Assembly: GCF_026020075.1 (NCBI RefSeq)
Contig: NZ_CP102772.1
Coordinates: forward strand, 3,801,001 to 3,865,000
Direction: 5' to 3'
DNA from: Bosea sp. NBC_00550
GTDB lineage: Bacteria > Pseudomonadota > Alphaproteobacteria > Rhizobiales > Beijerinckiaceae
Length of the DNA stretch: 64,000 bases
Shown: positions 50,693-59,419 of the stretch, one piece after another
How the letters are laid out: each line of letters begins with the position of its first letter
How positions within the stretch are numbered: the stretch's first letter is position 1
Translations under genes and position numbers: made by a program
The notes under the pieces: model-generated
The model's database searches: none
Told to the model about the DNA's origin: nothing
What the model saw: only the letters and a program-made list of their open reading frames with translations

Positions 50693-51894
50693 GCGATCTT
50701 CACCAGCGCGAGCTTGCCCGATTGCACCTGTTCGTAGCGGAACCGGCAGTCGCTGATATCGCCGGTCTCTGTGAAGTCGCAGGGGCCGCTGGCGCCGTCA
50801 TAGTCGACCGGCTGCTTGGCGGCGATCGCCTTGAGGCCGTCGACCGCGTTGTCGACTTTCACCCCGCCGGGAGCCTGGCTGACCTTGCGGATCGCGTCCT
50901 TGATCGCAGGGCCTGAGGCCTCGCCCGCAAGCGCGATCGCCATCAGCACGAGATTGATCTGGTCGTAGATCTGGGTGGTGTAGGGATCGGGCGAGGCGAC
51001 GCCGATCATCTTCACCAGCCGCTCGTAGGCCTTGGAACCTTCGGCCGGCGACGGCGCGATGGTGAAGGTCTTGTCGACCACCTCGGCCGGCACGCTCTCG
51101 ACCAGCTTCTGGTTCACCGAATAGGCGAAGGCGACCTTCAGCCCCGAGAAGCCGGCGCGGTAGATGTCCTTGAGCATCACGGCGGTGTCGGGGGTGTAGC
51201 CGCTGAAGATGATGGCATCCGGCTTGAAGCGCAGCGCCTCGTCGATCTCGGTGCGGTACGCCGGCTTCTTGTCGTCATAGATCAGCGAGCCGGTCTCCCC
51301 GCCGGCGGCCTTGACGGCGGCGGTGATGTTGTCGAACTGGCTCTTGGCGAAGGGCGTCTGTGGCGAGAGGAAGAAGACCCGCTTGGCCTTCTGGTCGATG
51401 CAGAACTCGCCGAACTTCTTGCCCTGCAGCGTGGTGTTGGGCTGGGTGCGGATCAGATAGCCCTGATGCGGCAGCAGCGTGATCGAATCCGCGCCGGAGA
51501 CCGTCGCCAGGAAGGTCTTCGATTCCCAGCACAGCGGCGCGACGGCGGTCGTCACCGAGGAGGCCCAGGTGCCGAGGATGGCCGAGACCTTGTCGACGTC
51601 GATCAGCTTGCGGGCGGCGCGCACGCCTGCTTCCGGATTGGTCTGGTCGTCTTCGGAAACCAGCTCGACCTTGCGGCCGAGCACGCCGCCGGCAGCATTG
51701 ACCTCGTCGATCACGGCCTTGACCGCCTTGACCATGACCGGGCCGTAGGGGCCGCCGGAGCCGGTGAGCGGCGTCAACGTGCCGATCCTGATCGGGGCGC
51801 CCTGCGCGAGGGCGCGGCCGGACAGGGCCGAGAGGCTGGCGAGGGCGGCGGCTCCGGTCAGGAGCCTGCGGCGGTCAGTTGCGAACGGCGTCAT
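50689..51894 (-). CDS. LIV-type periplasmic binding protein
   Basis: Binding protein of 401 residues with a twin-arginine-style signal ('TDRRRLLTGAAALASLSALSGRALA'). 'IRIGTLTPLTGSGGPYGPVM' is the typical start of amide/branched-chain binders (Peripla_BP_6). It ends with two cysteines ('GPCDF', 'SDCRF'), a likely C-terminal disulfide. It lies between livF and livH, with a 47-base gap after livF. Ligand specificity is not readable from sequence. Confidence 0.92.
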   Translation of the reverse strand: MTPFATDRRRLLTGAAALASLSALSGRALAQGAPIRIGTLTPLTGSGGPYGPVMVKAVKAVIDEVNAAGGVLGRKVELVSEDDQTNPEAGVRAARKLIDVDKVSAILGTWASSVTTAVAPLCWESKTFLATVSGADSITLLPHQGYLIRTQPNTTLQGKKFGEFCIDQKAKRVFFLSPQTPFAKSQFDNITAAVKAAGGETGSLIYDDKKPAYRTEIDEALRFKPDAIIFSGYTPDTAVMLKDIYRAGFSGLKVAFAYSVNQKLVESVPAEVVDKTFTIAPSPAEGSKAYERLVKMIGVASPDPYTTQIYDQINLVLMAIALAGEASGPAIKDAIRKVSQAPGGVKVDNAVDGLKAIAAKQPVDYDGASGPCDFTETGDISDCRFRYEQVQSGKLALVKIA

Positions 51895-51941
51895 GATGGT
51901 CCCCTGCTTGTTTTGCTTGATTGTTACGGCGTGGTTTCGTC

Positions 51942-52664
51942 CTAGCCGCCGAGGAAAAGCGGGCGGATATCCGGATCGTTGGCGAGCGCCGGCCCGGCGC
52001 CCTCGCGGCTGTTGCGGCCGGAAACCAGCACATAGCCCCGCGTCGAGATTTCGAGCGCCTCGAGAGCGTGCTGTTCGACCATCAGGATCGGCAGCCCACC
52101 TTGGTTGAGCTTAACGATCGCGTCGAACAATTCATCGGCCGCCCTTGGCGACAGGCCGGCCGTCGGCTCGTCGAGCAGCAGCAGCGAGGGCGCGTTCATC
52201 AGCCCCATCGCCATGGCGAGGATCTGGCGCTGGCCGCCCGAGAGCGTGCGCGCCAGCGCCTTGCGCTTCTCCGTCAGCATCGGATAGCGCGCATATAGCT
52301 CCTCGCTGCGCTTGCCGACCTTGCCCGGCTCCTGGAAGCCGCTGATCTCCAGGTTCTCGGCGACCGTCATCGCGCCGAAGACGTTGCGCTCCTGCGGCAC
52401 GAAGCCGATGCCGGCGCGCGCCCGGCCGAGCGCATTCGCGCGGGTGACGTCGGCGCCGTTGAGCCGGATCGCCCCTTCGCGCGCCGGGACGAGGCCGGCG
52501 ATGGTCTTGAGCAGCGTCGACTTGCCGGCCCCGTTGGGACCGATGATGGAGACGATCTCGCCGGGAGCGACCCGCAGCGATGCGCCCTTCAGGATCTGTT
52601 CGGCCGCGCCGTAGCCGGCGACGATGCCGTCGACGGTGAGCAAGTCTCCCGGTGCCGGGCTCAA
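51942..52664 (-). CDS. livF: LIV-type ABC ATPase LivF
   Basis: ATPase of 240 residues. 'GPNGAGKST' is the Walker A, 'LSGGQRQ' the signature, 'LLLLDEPTAGLSP' the Walker B, and 'VEQHALEALEI' the H-loop region, all typical of LivF. Its start overlaps the livG stop by 4 bases. It forms a heterodimer with LivG. Confidence 0.94.
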   Translation of the reverse strand: MSPAPGDLLTVDGIVAGYGAAEQILKGASLRVAPGEIVSIIGPNGAGKSTLLKTIAGLVPAREGAIRLNGADVTRANALGRARAGIGFVPQERNVFGAMTVAENLEISGFQEPGKVGKRSEELYARYPMLTEKRKALARTLSGGQRQILAMAMGLMNAPSLLLLDEPTAGLSPRAADELFDAIVKLNQGGLPILMVEQHALEALEISTRGYVLVSGRNSREGAGPALANDPDIRPLFLGG

Positions 52665-53425
52665 TGCCGCCTCCCGAGATAGGCTTCCTGCACGCGGCTG
52701 TCGGAGGCGACCTCCTCGAAGCTGCCCTGCGTCAGTGTCCTTCCCTCGGCCATGACGATGACCGGCGCGCAGAGCTTCCGGATCAGCCCCATGTCGTGCT
52801 CGATCAGGCAGATGGTCAGCCCGTTGCGGTTGAGCGCGACGAGGTGCTCGGCGATCTGTTCGGTCAGGCTTGGATTCACGCCGGCCATCGGCTCGTCGAG
52901 CAGGAGCAGCTTCGGCGCGGCCATCAGGGCACGGCCGATCTCGACGAGCTTCTTCTGGCCGCCGGAAAGCGCAGTGACGGGATTGTCGAGCACATGGTCG
53001 AGCTTGAGCCGCCGGGCGATCTCGAAGGCGCGTTCGGCCAGTTCCGCCTCGCGCCTGCGTGCAGGGCCTGTACCGAGCAGGGCCGCCAGCAGATGCTCGC
53101 CGGGCTGGTCCGCGCCGTAGAGCATCAGGTGCTGGAAGACGCTGAGCTTGGGAAAGCCGCGGGCGAGCTGGAACGAGCGTACAAGGCCGGCCGCGACCAG
53201 CTTCTCCGGCGGCAGGCCGGCCGTCTCGGTCTGGCCCAGCCGGACAGAGCCTGCGCTCGGCCGGTAAAGGCCCGACACGGCGTTGAACAAGGTTGATTTG
53301 CCGGCACCGTTCGGCCCGATCAGCCCGGTGAAGGAGCCTTGCGGCACCGCGAAATCGACGCCACGCAGCACCTGCACGCCGTAGAAGCCGAGCTTCAGGC
53401 CCTCGATGGTCAGGGCAGCCGTCAT
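52661..53425 (-). CDS. livG: LIV-type ABC ATPase LivG
   Basis: ATPase of 254 residues with Walker A 'GPNGAGKST', signature 'LSGGQKKLVEIGRALM', Walker B 'LLLLDEPMAGVNP' and H-loop 'IEHDM'. ATG 53425 overlaps the TetR gene stop (ATGA), and the longer open frame upstream lies in the TetR gene. With LivF it powers LivHM. Confidence 0.94.
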   Translation of the reverse strand: MTAALTIEGLKLGFYGVQVLRGVDFAVPQGSFTGLIGPNGAGKSTLFNAVSGLYRPSAGSVRLGQTETAGLPPEKLVAAGLVRSFQLARGFPKLSVFQHLMLYGADQPGEHLLAALLGTGPARRREAELAERAFEIARRLKLDHVLDNPVTALSGGQKKLVEIGRALMAAPKLLLLDEPMAGVNPSLTEQIAEHLVALNRNGLTICLIEHDMGLIRKLCAPVIVMAEGRTLTQGSFEEVASDSRVQEAYLGRRH

Positions 53426-54078
53426 GCCGTGGCAGCCTTGCGCGCTTTGGCGGCGACGATTGCGGGCTTGATCGGGAAATGCTGGCGCACCTGCTGCTTC
53501 CAGAAGTTCAGCATGCTCTCGTAGTAGACGGGGTCGTTGGGACGCAGCACGGTCTGGCTGATCATGCCGCGCACGAGACACATGGTGGCGTTCATCACGA
53601 TCCGGGTATGGTCGGGGTCGGTACCGGCGCGGGTCGCGAGCGCTGTCCAGACCGCGTCGAGGCCGGCATGGAATTCGCGGACGGTCGGGATGAGCTCCGC
53701 GCGGAAATCGGGATTGTGGCGGGCCTCCGGCAGGTATTCCATCGTCACGTAGAAGAGCCGGTCGTCCATCATCCGCCAGATGTAGTCGACGATCTCGTCG
53801 CTGGAGCCGCCCCGCTCCATGAAGTCCTCGGCGAAGCGGTGCAGGTCGCGGGCCGCCTTGCTCAGCAGGTCGGCAACGGAGGCGCTGATGATTGCCTCGC
53901 GGCCGGCGAAATGATGGGTCAGCGCGCCGCGGGAGACACCCGCATGCAGGGCGATTTCCGGGGTGGTGGTGCGGGAGAGGCCTCGGTCGTGAAGCAGGTC
54001 GATGGTCGCAGCCATGAGACGCGTCGAGGTCTCGGCGCTGCGCTCCTTCTGCGATCGTCTCTTGCCGGTTTCGCTCAC
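53422..54078 (-). CDS. TetR-family transcriptional regulator
   Basis: Regulator of 218 residues. The helix-turn-helix reads 'TTTPEIALHAGVSRGALTHHFAGREAII'. The rest is a helical ligand-binding domain ('YIWRMMDDRLFYVTMEYL', 'MCLVRGMISQTVL'). GTG 54078 has GCGAGG five bases before it; an ATG at 54120 is in frame but lacks a ribosome site. As first gene of the operon it probably represses the whole 13-gene run and is released by the substrate or a breakdown product. Confidence 0.85.
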   Translation of the reverse strand: MSETGKRRSQKERSAETSTRLMAATIDLLHDRGLSRTTTPEIALHAGVSRGALTHHFAGREAIISASVADLLSKAARDLHRFAEDFMERGGSSDEIVDYIWRMMDDRLFYVTMEYLPEARHNPDFRAELIPTVREFHAGLDAVWTALATRAGTDPDHTRIVMNATMCLVRGMISQTVLRPNDPVYYESMLNFWKQQVRQHFPIKPAIVAAKARKAATA

Positions 54079-54350
54079 GCCAACCTCGCTGCCGGGATCG
54101 TGGGGAGGTTGTGTTCTCATTTACAAACAGTCAAGCCTGTTTTTATCGAATCTGTATGCGCCTGCTTTCACGGGGCGGCGCATTGCGCGTGAAAGAACAA
54201 CGGGCGGTTGCAGCCGCGGCGAGTCAGAGCGCCCCGGCCCTTTTTGAGGGCGGTGCATTGGGGCCGAGGCGATGGAGGCGCCTGGCTCCATGCCGGGATC
54301 AATCGAAACGATCTTCAGGGAACAACCATTGGGCCAGGCAGAGAATGTTC

Positions 54351-54368
54351 CCTGGAGAGCGCTCCAGG
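54351..54368 (-). terminator. Hairpin after the DUF2950 gene
   Basis: CCTGGAG (54351-54357) and CTCCAGG (54362-54368) are exact complements around 4 bases, 9 bases beyond the stop at 54377. No T-run is seen; it still is the likely end of the DUF3300-DUF2950 transcript. Confidence 0.5.
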
Positions 54369-54376
54369 CTGTCCTG

Positions 54377-55315
54377 CTAATCTGCTCGGTTCGTTGAGAC
54401 CTTCTCCCAGCCCTTGTCTGGATTGAAGCTCTGCATACGCGCCGCGATGCGGTTGGTGCCGGAGCCAAGGTCCTTCTGATAGACCGTCCCGGCGTGATTG
54501 AGCATGAAACTCGTTACACCGGAGCGGCCATACTCGGCCGGATACGCCAGCAGGGCGAAGCCGCCGAGCATCTTGCCGCCGGCGACATAGTCGATCGCGC
54601 CGCCCGGCGCCGAGGACCCCTGGCGCTTCAGGACCTTGTAGTAGTAGCCGTGGAAGGGCCGGCGCGTCTCACCCGCCTTATAGCCTTCCGCCGCAGCTTC
54701 AGCGGCGAGTTCGCCCAGGGGACTCGGCTCCTCTCCAGCGGCGCTGTTCCAGTAGAGGCCATCCTTGGCGCCCGGCCTGCTGACGATCCTCTGCGCATAG
54801 ACGCCCGCGCCCTGGCCGGTTCGGTCCTTGGCGGCGTATTCCTGCTGTGCGTCGAAGAATGCAAGGCTCGCCTGGATCGCCGCGAGCTCGTTGCGACCGA
54901 TGCGCCTGGCGAGGATCTCGTCGCGGCCGGATACGCCATCGAACTTCCAGCCCTCGCCCCGGCGCACGATCGGGATCGGGAAGGGAAAATCATCCGGACC
55001 GACGAGCAGCGTCGCCTTGTCGCCCCGCTCGTTGATCGAATGCCGGCTGTCATAAGCTTCGAGGAAGCGCTTGCGATCCGCTGCATCGGCGACGTGGTCC
55101 CCGGAATGCAGGCTATCCCGCCCGACAATTCCGAGAACGGCGCGCAAGCGCTTTTCCTCGTTTCCGCGCGCCGCCTCGATCAGCGCCGTCGCAGCATCCG
55201 ACGGCGTCTTGAAGGGCTCCTGCGCTTTCGCGGCCGTCGCCGCCGCGAGAATGCCGAATGCGGCCGCGCAGATCAGGCGAAATACTGATCGCTCCATTGG
55301 CGATGCGATGGTCAT
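54377..55315 (-). CDS. DUF2950 family exported protein
   Basis: A 312-residue protein with a signal peptide ending near 'AAATAAKA'. The 'PFPIPIVRRGEGWKFDGVSGRDEILARRIGRNELAAIQ' and 'YWNSAAGEEPSPLGELAAEAAAEGY' segments are the DUF2950 pattern, as is 'FHGYYYKVLKRQG'. Function is unknown; DUF2950 and DUF3300 genes are commonly neighbours. ATG 55315 overlaps the DUF3300 stop. It is predicted to work in the periplasm or outside. Confidence 0.9.
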   Translation of the reverse strand: MTIASPMERSVFRLICAAAFGILAAATAAKAQEPFKTPSDAATALIEAARGNEEKRLRAVLGIVGRDSLHSGDHVADAADRKRFLEAYDSRHSINERGDKATLLVGPDDFPFPIPIVRRGEGWKFDGVSGRDEILARRIGRNELAAIQASLAFFDAQQEYAAKDRTGQGAGVYAQRIVSRPGAKDGLYWNSAAGEEPSPLGELAAEAAAEGYKAGETRRPFHGYYYKVLKRQGSSAPGGAIDYVAGGKMLGGFALLAYPAEYGRSGVTSFMLNHAGTVYQKDLGSGTNRIAARMQSFNPDKGWEKVSTNRAD

Positions 55316-57075
55316 GGCCTTGCATCCTCGACATGCGAGACATGGGCGGGAGCCGGCGATCCTTCCCGGTGGCCTTGGCCTCCGGCCGGAACCCGCGCGC
55401 CCGACGATTTCCACTGTTCAAAAGTCTGGAACGGCACGCCCAGTTGACGGTAATCGACCCTCAGATAGCCATCCGAGCCGCGACGCACCGCCCAGGGCGC
55501 GACGCCTTGGACCTCCTGCGCGATCACACCGACATAGCTTTGCTGCGAGCCGTTATAGGCGAAGCGGTAGAAACCCAGCCCGTTATCCAGCCGGCCGATC
55601 AACATGATGTCATGCTTGAGCTGGATATCGGAGCGACGTCCGCCGCCGCCTCCACCGCGGCCTCCGCCTCCGCCAACCCGGCCGCCGCCGCCTCCGAAGC
55701 CGCCGCCGCCGACCCGGCCACCGCCACCACCGACCCGGCCTCCTCCACCGCCATAGCCGCCGCGCATCCCGGGGCCGCCGGCATGCATCGCGCGGCCTCC
55801 TCCCGGACGGGCGCCCATGCTCGCATGCCCGCGTTGCGACTGAAGGTTAGCGCTGCGACCGGATTGCATCCTGTATGCGCTCTCGCGCGATGCCGCGGCG
55901 CGGTTCGCGCCGCTGGACGGACGCCGGGCCTGCTGGGACGCCCGGGCCTGACCGCCGCGTCCGGCTTCCGGCCGCCGCTGCTGCGTCGCCGCCCGTGGCT
56001 GACCGCCGCGTCCACCATCGGGCCGCGCGCGGTCGCCGCCCGGGCGGTCGGGCCTGGCGCCCGCGCCGGGGCGGTCGCCCGGCCTTTGTTCCGGGCGGGC
56101 ACCTGCTCCCGCCCCGCCGCGGCCGCCTTCGGGGCGCAGCACCTGGTCCCCGCCGCGTCCGCGGAAATCCATCCGTCCATCCGCCCCGGCCCGGATATTG
56201 TTGTTGCCCGCGAAACGCTGCTGGACCGCGTTGTTGCGATACTGCACGCCATGGCGATGCTGCGGGTTGTGCTGCCAATGCGTTACCCGGTCGCGGTTGA
56301 TATTGATGTTGTTGTTGTTCCAGTTGACGTTGCCGCCCCAGTAATTGCCGTTGTTCCAGCGCCCGAGCGCATAGCCGGCTCCGAAAGCGAGACCCGTCGC
56401 CACGACGCCGGCGGCGACATAGCCGGTGTAGGGGAAGTAATAGGGCGGGTAAGCGGGTTCGGGCCAGGCGCCGTAGACCACGCCTGGATCGTAATAGGGC
56501 ACGTAGACGGTGTCGGCCACGGCCGGCTCGATCGCGATCGTCTGCCGCCCGCTCTCCTGCCGGACCGCAACCACCTGCTGGGGGCCCGAGGACAGCTTCT
56601 TGTTGTCATAGGCTCGCGTCCGCATCCGCTGGACGCCGTCCATCACGTCGGGCTGCTGGGCCAGCACCGCGTCGCCGAGCTTTTGCGTCCAGTCGAGATT
56701 CTTGCTCATCATCTCCAGCACCGAAGGCGTGGCGACGAGCGACTTGACGCTGACGTCCCAGGCCTGCTTTTCGGCCTCCACCTTCAGGGCGTCACCCTTG
56801 AGCTTGTTGTTCGTGGCGAGCCAACGATCCGCCTGCACGACTTCGAGCGGATAGGTCGAGGCCATCAGAACCTGCGCCAGCAGCGTATCCGGATAGAGCG
56901 CGATCGGCGCAACGAGCGCGTCGAGTTGCGCCTTGTTCAGGAGTTGGTCGGCTTGGACGGGAGTGCCTGCCGATGGCTGCGGTTGCCCGAGTGGCTGGAC
57001 CTGCGGCGTCTGCGCGAATGTCTGGGAGGTAAGGCCGCCCGCGATGATGCAGGCCAGCAGGATCCGGACAGGCAT
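55312..57075 (-). CDS. DUF3300 protein with Gly-rich linker and C-terminal S74-like domain
   Basis: A 587-residue exported protein. A signal peptide (1-22) leads to a DUF3300 domain (about 45-260: 'LVAPIALYPDTLLAQVLMASTYP', 'DPGVVYGAWPEPAYPP'), then Asn-rich and Gly/Arg-rich disordered stretches (270-500) with GGGGRVGG-type repeats. The C-terminal 80 residues ('SDIQLKHDIMLIGRLDNGLG', 'YVGVIAQEV', 'DGYLRVDYRQLG') look like the intramolecular chaperone domain of tail-spike proteins (peptidase S74). It may be an adhesive or cell-surface protein that trims itself. Confidence 0.88.
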   Translation of the reverse strand: MPVRILLACIIAGGLTSQTFAQTPQVQPLGQPQPSAGTPVQADQLLNKAQLDALVAPIALYPDTLLAQVLMASTYPLEVVQADRWLATNNKLKGDALKVEAEKQAWDVSVKSLVATPSVLEMMSKNLDWTQKLGDAVLAQQPDVMDGVQRMRTRAYDNKKLSSGPQQVVAVRQESGRQTIAIEPAVADTVYVPYYDPGVVYGAWPEPAYPPYYFPYTGYVAAGVVATGLAFGAGYALGRWNNGNYWGGNVNWNNNNININRDRVTHWQHNPQHRHGVQYRNNAVQQRFAGNNNIRAGADGRMDFRGRGGDQVLRPEGGRGGAGAGARPEQRPGDRPGAGARPDRPGGDRARPDGGRGGQPRAATQQRRPEAGRGGQARASQQARRPSSGANRAAASRESAYRMQSGRSANLQSQRGHASMGARPGGGRAMHAGGPGMRGGYGGGGGRVGGGGGRVGGGGFGGGGGRVGGGGGRGGGGGGRRSDIQLKHDIMLIGRLDNGLGFYRFAYNGSQQSYVGVIAQEVQGVAPWAVRRGSDGYLRVDYRQLGVPFQTFEQWKSSGARVPAGGQGHREGSPAPAHVSHVEDARP

Positions 57076-57738
57076 GGCGTTCTCCCGACAAAGACGTCCG
57101 GGGCGATGGGCGCTCCGGCGCAAAACCCCCTCACTTTCTGGCGTAACCATTTTGCTGCGCTGCCTGCAGCGCGCGGAAGGCCTCTGCTCGAATACATGAT
57201 CAATTTGCCCGGCCCGGATTGGCCTTCCGACCTCCGATTTTAGACGAAAGTGGCTCGCGCGAACCTGTTCTCAAGGACAATACGTTGCCGACCCGGCTTG
57301 TGATGAAATCCCTCCGATAAAGCCGTCGAGATCAACGCCACCGAGGTCGCGATTGACAACCGGCGCGAGGTCGCAACGCATCCCATCATCTCGAAATATT
57401 CCAGGGTCGCCGGCGCCGGCGGGATGGTGCCGAAAGGATACGGGAGCAGCGGCTTCGTCGATCCTCTTGATCGCGACACGCGCTGAGACGACCATTTACG
57501 CGGCATGTGGGGGATGAATTGCCGGAGCCCACCCGCATGACGCTGGTCTGCCGCACCACGGGCTTGCACGGCACCTTGTTAAGGGGCTGCTCGCATCTGA
57601 CTACATTATCCAGGCCAACAGGACTTCGCACAATTCGGTTCTGCTGCAGGCTTGCCCGGACCGGACGGCAGACAGGCGCGATGCGGACGCCGGACATACG
57701 GGATCGGAACGTCGATATCACGGCCGGAGGCGAGGCAG
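57076..57738. other. Gap between divergent DUF3300 and universal-stress genes
   Basis: No gene is supported over 660 bases. A plus-strand open stretch (about 57307-57486) encodes a plausible but unrecognised peptide with no start or ribosome site. The promoters of both flanking genes must lie here; I could not identify them. Confidence 0.5.
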
Positions 57739-58584
57739 ATGGCGCAAGAGTTCAAAAGCATCCTGGTCTGCCTGGTGCCAGCCGACGATGGCGATGGCGG
57801 GGCAACCTCCGCCGTGCGCTTTGGCGTCGGCCTCGCACGTCGTTTCGGATCGAGCCTGACCTTCCAGGCCTTCGTCCCGCGTGCATCCTTGCCTTACAGC
57901 CCGATCGGCGGTTTCGCCGCCGGAATCGTCGCGGAGGAGAACAAGCGCCGGCGAGCCTTGGTCGAGACGTGTGCCGCAGCGGCTCGCGCTATTGTCGACG
58001 AAGCCGGCCTGAGCTGTGTGTTTGACCTGCCCGATCTCGCCCTCGACGATCTGACTGAGCGCTTCAACCAACAGTCACGTCTCCATGATGTGGCTGTTCT
58101 CGATGGGAACAACGATCTTTTCGAAAGCAACCGCTATGCGGTCGAGGAGGCGCTGTTCAATAGTGGACGACCGGTAATCGTCGTGCCGAAGCTGGGAGGC
58201 AATCCTGCGCCGCAGCGGCTTGCTATCGCTTGGGATGGCAGCGCCCGTTCAGCCCGCGCCGTCGGCGATGCGATGCCGCTGTTACAGAGTGCACAATCCG
58301 TCTCGGTCGTAGTCGTCTCCGGAGAAAAAGATCTGAGCCGCGCAGCCCCCGCCAGCGGCTTGATCAGCTTTCTCGAGCGCCATCGCGTGAAGAGCGAGTT
58401 CGTGAGGCTCGATGCGGCCGGCGGCGACGTCGCCGAGGCTCTGCGACAGCACGTTCGTGATAGCGCGACCGAGTTGATCATCATGGGCGCCTTCGTTCAC
58501 TCGCGGTTCCGCCAGGCCATTCTAGGCGGCGTGACAAGCTCGCTACTTCAAAACACCCCGGTGCCTCTATTTTTGGCTCATTGA
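57739..58584 (+). CDS. Universal stress protein (UspA family)
   Basis: A 281-residue protein; the second half is a Usp domain with the ATP-loop signature 'IMGAFVHSRFRQAILGGVTSSLL', and the N-terminal part looks like a degenerate first Usp copy. ATG 57739 has GGAGG and GAGG upstream. These proteins help cells survive starvation and redox stress. Convergent with the FabI gene. Link with the acetate-kinase block is common in related genomes (from memory). Confidence 0.88.
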   Translation: MAQEFKSILVCLVPADDGDGGATSAVRFGVGLARRFGSSLTFQAFVPRASLPYSPIGGFAAGIVAEENKRRRALVETCAAAARAIVDEAGLSCVFDLPDLALDDLTERFNQQSRLHDVAVLDGNNDLFESNRYAVEEALFNSGRPVIVVPKLGGNPAPQRLAIAWDGSARSARAVGDAMPLLQSAQSVSVVVVSGEKDLSRAAPASGLISFLERHRVKSEFVRLDAAGGDVAEALRQHVRDSATELIIMGAFVHSRFRQAILGGVTSSLLQNTPVPLFLAH

Positions 58585-58621
58585 GCGGCCATGCGCGCAA
58601 TGTGGCGCTGCCTGCGCCAAC

Positions 58622-59407
58622 TCAATCGATAATGTGATAACCCCCGTCGATATAGAGAACCTGACCGGTCATGAGCCGGGCGGCGTCATGCGCAAGAAAT
58701 GCGGTCGCGGCGCCGACATCGTCGATGGAAACGAGCTCGCGGGCCGGCGACTTTCGCTTGGCCTTTTCCAGCAGGGTGTCGAATTCGGGGATGCCGGAAG
58801 CGGCGCGTGTAGCCAGCGGGCCGGGCGAAATCGCGTGCACGCGAATTCCCTTCGGGCCCAGTTCGGCGGCCATGTAGCGGACGGCGGATTCAAGGGCTGC
58901 CTTGGCCACGCCCATGATATTGTAGTTCTCCACGACCATCTGCGAGCCGTAATAGGTCATGGTGAAGAGCGTGCCGCCATTCTTCATGAGCGGCTCCGCC
59001 AACTGCGCCATGCGGAGGAACGACCAGCAGGAAATCTCCATCGTTTTCAGGAAGCCGTCGAGCGGGGCATCGGTGACCCGGCCGGCCAGCGTATCGCGCG
59101 GCGCGAAGGCGATGGAATGGACCACGAAGTCGAGCTCGCCCCAGCTTTCGGCGATCTGTTCGAAGACCGCCTCGATCTGCCCCGGCACGGCCACGTCCAG
59201 CGGCAGGACGATGGGAGCTTCCAACTGCCGGGCAAGTGGTTCGACATGGGGGCGCGCCTTCTCGTTGAGATAGGTCACGGCCAGTTCGGCTCCGAATGCA
59301 CGGAAGGCCCGGGCGCAACCCCAGGCGATGGAGCTCTCATTGGCGATCCCGACGATCAGGCCCCGCTTTCCCTCGAGCAGCTTTGCTTTCGCGGTTGGAA
59401 TGGTCAT
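58622..59407 (-). CDS. fabI: Enoyl-[acyl-carrier-protein] reductase FabI
   Basis: Short-chain dehydrogenase of 261 residues that reduces enoyl-ACP with NAD(P)H in fatty-acid synthesis. 'GIANESSIAWGCA' is the FabI cofactor loop, and the catalytic Tyr-x6-Lys reads 'NYNIMGVAK'; the second Tyr is in 'MTYYGSQ'. Its place after pta and ackA rather than in a fab cluster suggests an extra copy with a special role in acyl or redox balance. It starts 12 bases after the ackA stop. Confidence 0.94.
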   Translation of the reverse strand: MTIPTAKAKLLEGKRGLIVGIANESSIAWGCARAFRAFGAELAVTYLNEKARPHVEPLARQLEAPIVLPLDVAVPGQIEAVFEQIAESWGELDFVVHSIAFAPRDTLAGRVTDAPLDGFLKTMEISCWSFLRMAQLAEPLMKNGGTLFTMTYYGSQMVVENYNIMGVAKAALESAVRYMAAELGPKGIRVHAISPGPLATRAASGIPEFDTLLEKAKRKSPARELVSIDDVGAATAFLAHDAARLMTGQVLYIDGGYHIID

Positions 59408-59419
59408 GACGGCCTCGAC

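Noticed and set aside
55640..55760. Repetitive GC-rich run that could be taken for a repeat array
   Set aside because: It encodes the GGGGRVGG-type linker of the DUF3300 protein in frame; no spacer-repeat structure of a CRISPR.
55258..57243. 661-codon plus-strand Ala/Pro-rich open frame
   Set aside because: Shadow of the repetitive Gly/Arg region of the DUF3300 gene on the other strand.
57307..57486. Plus-strand open stretch in the gap before the universal stress gene
   Set aside because: No start codon with a ribosome site, no recognised family, and ends after 60 codons; treated as non-coding.
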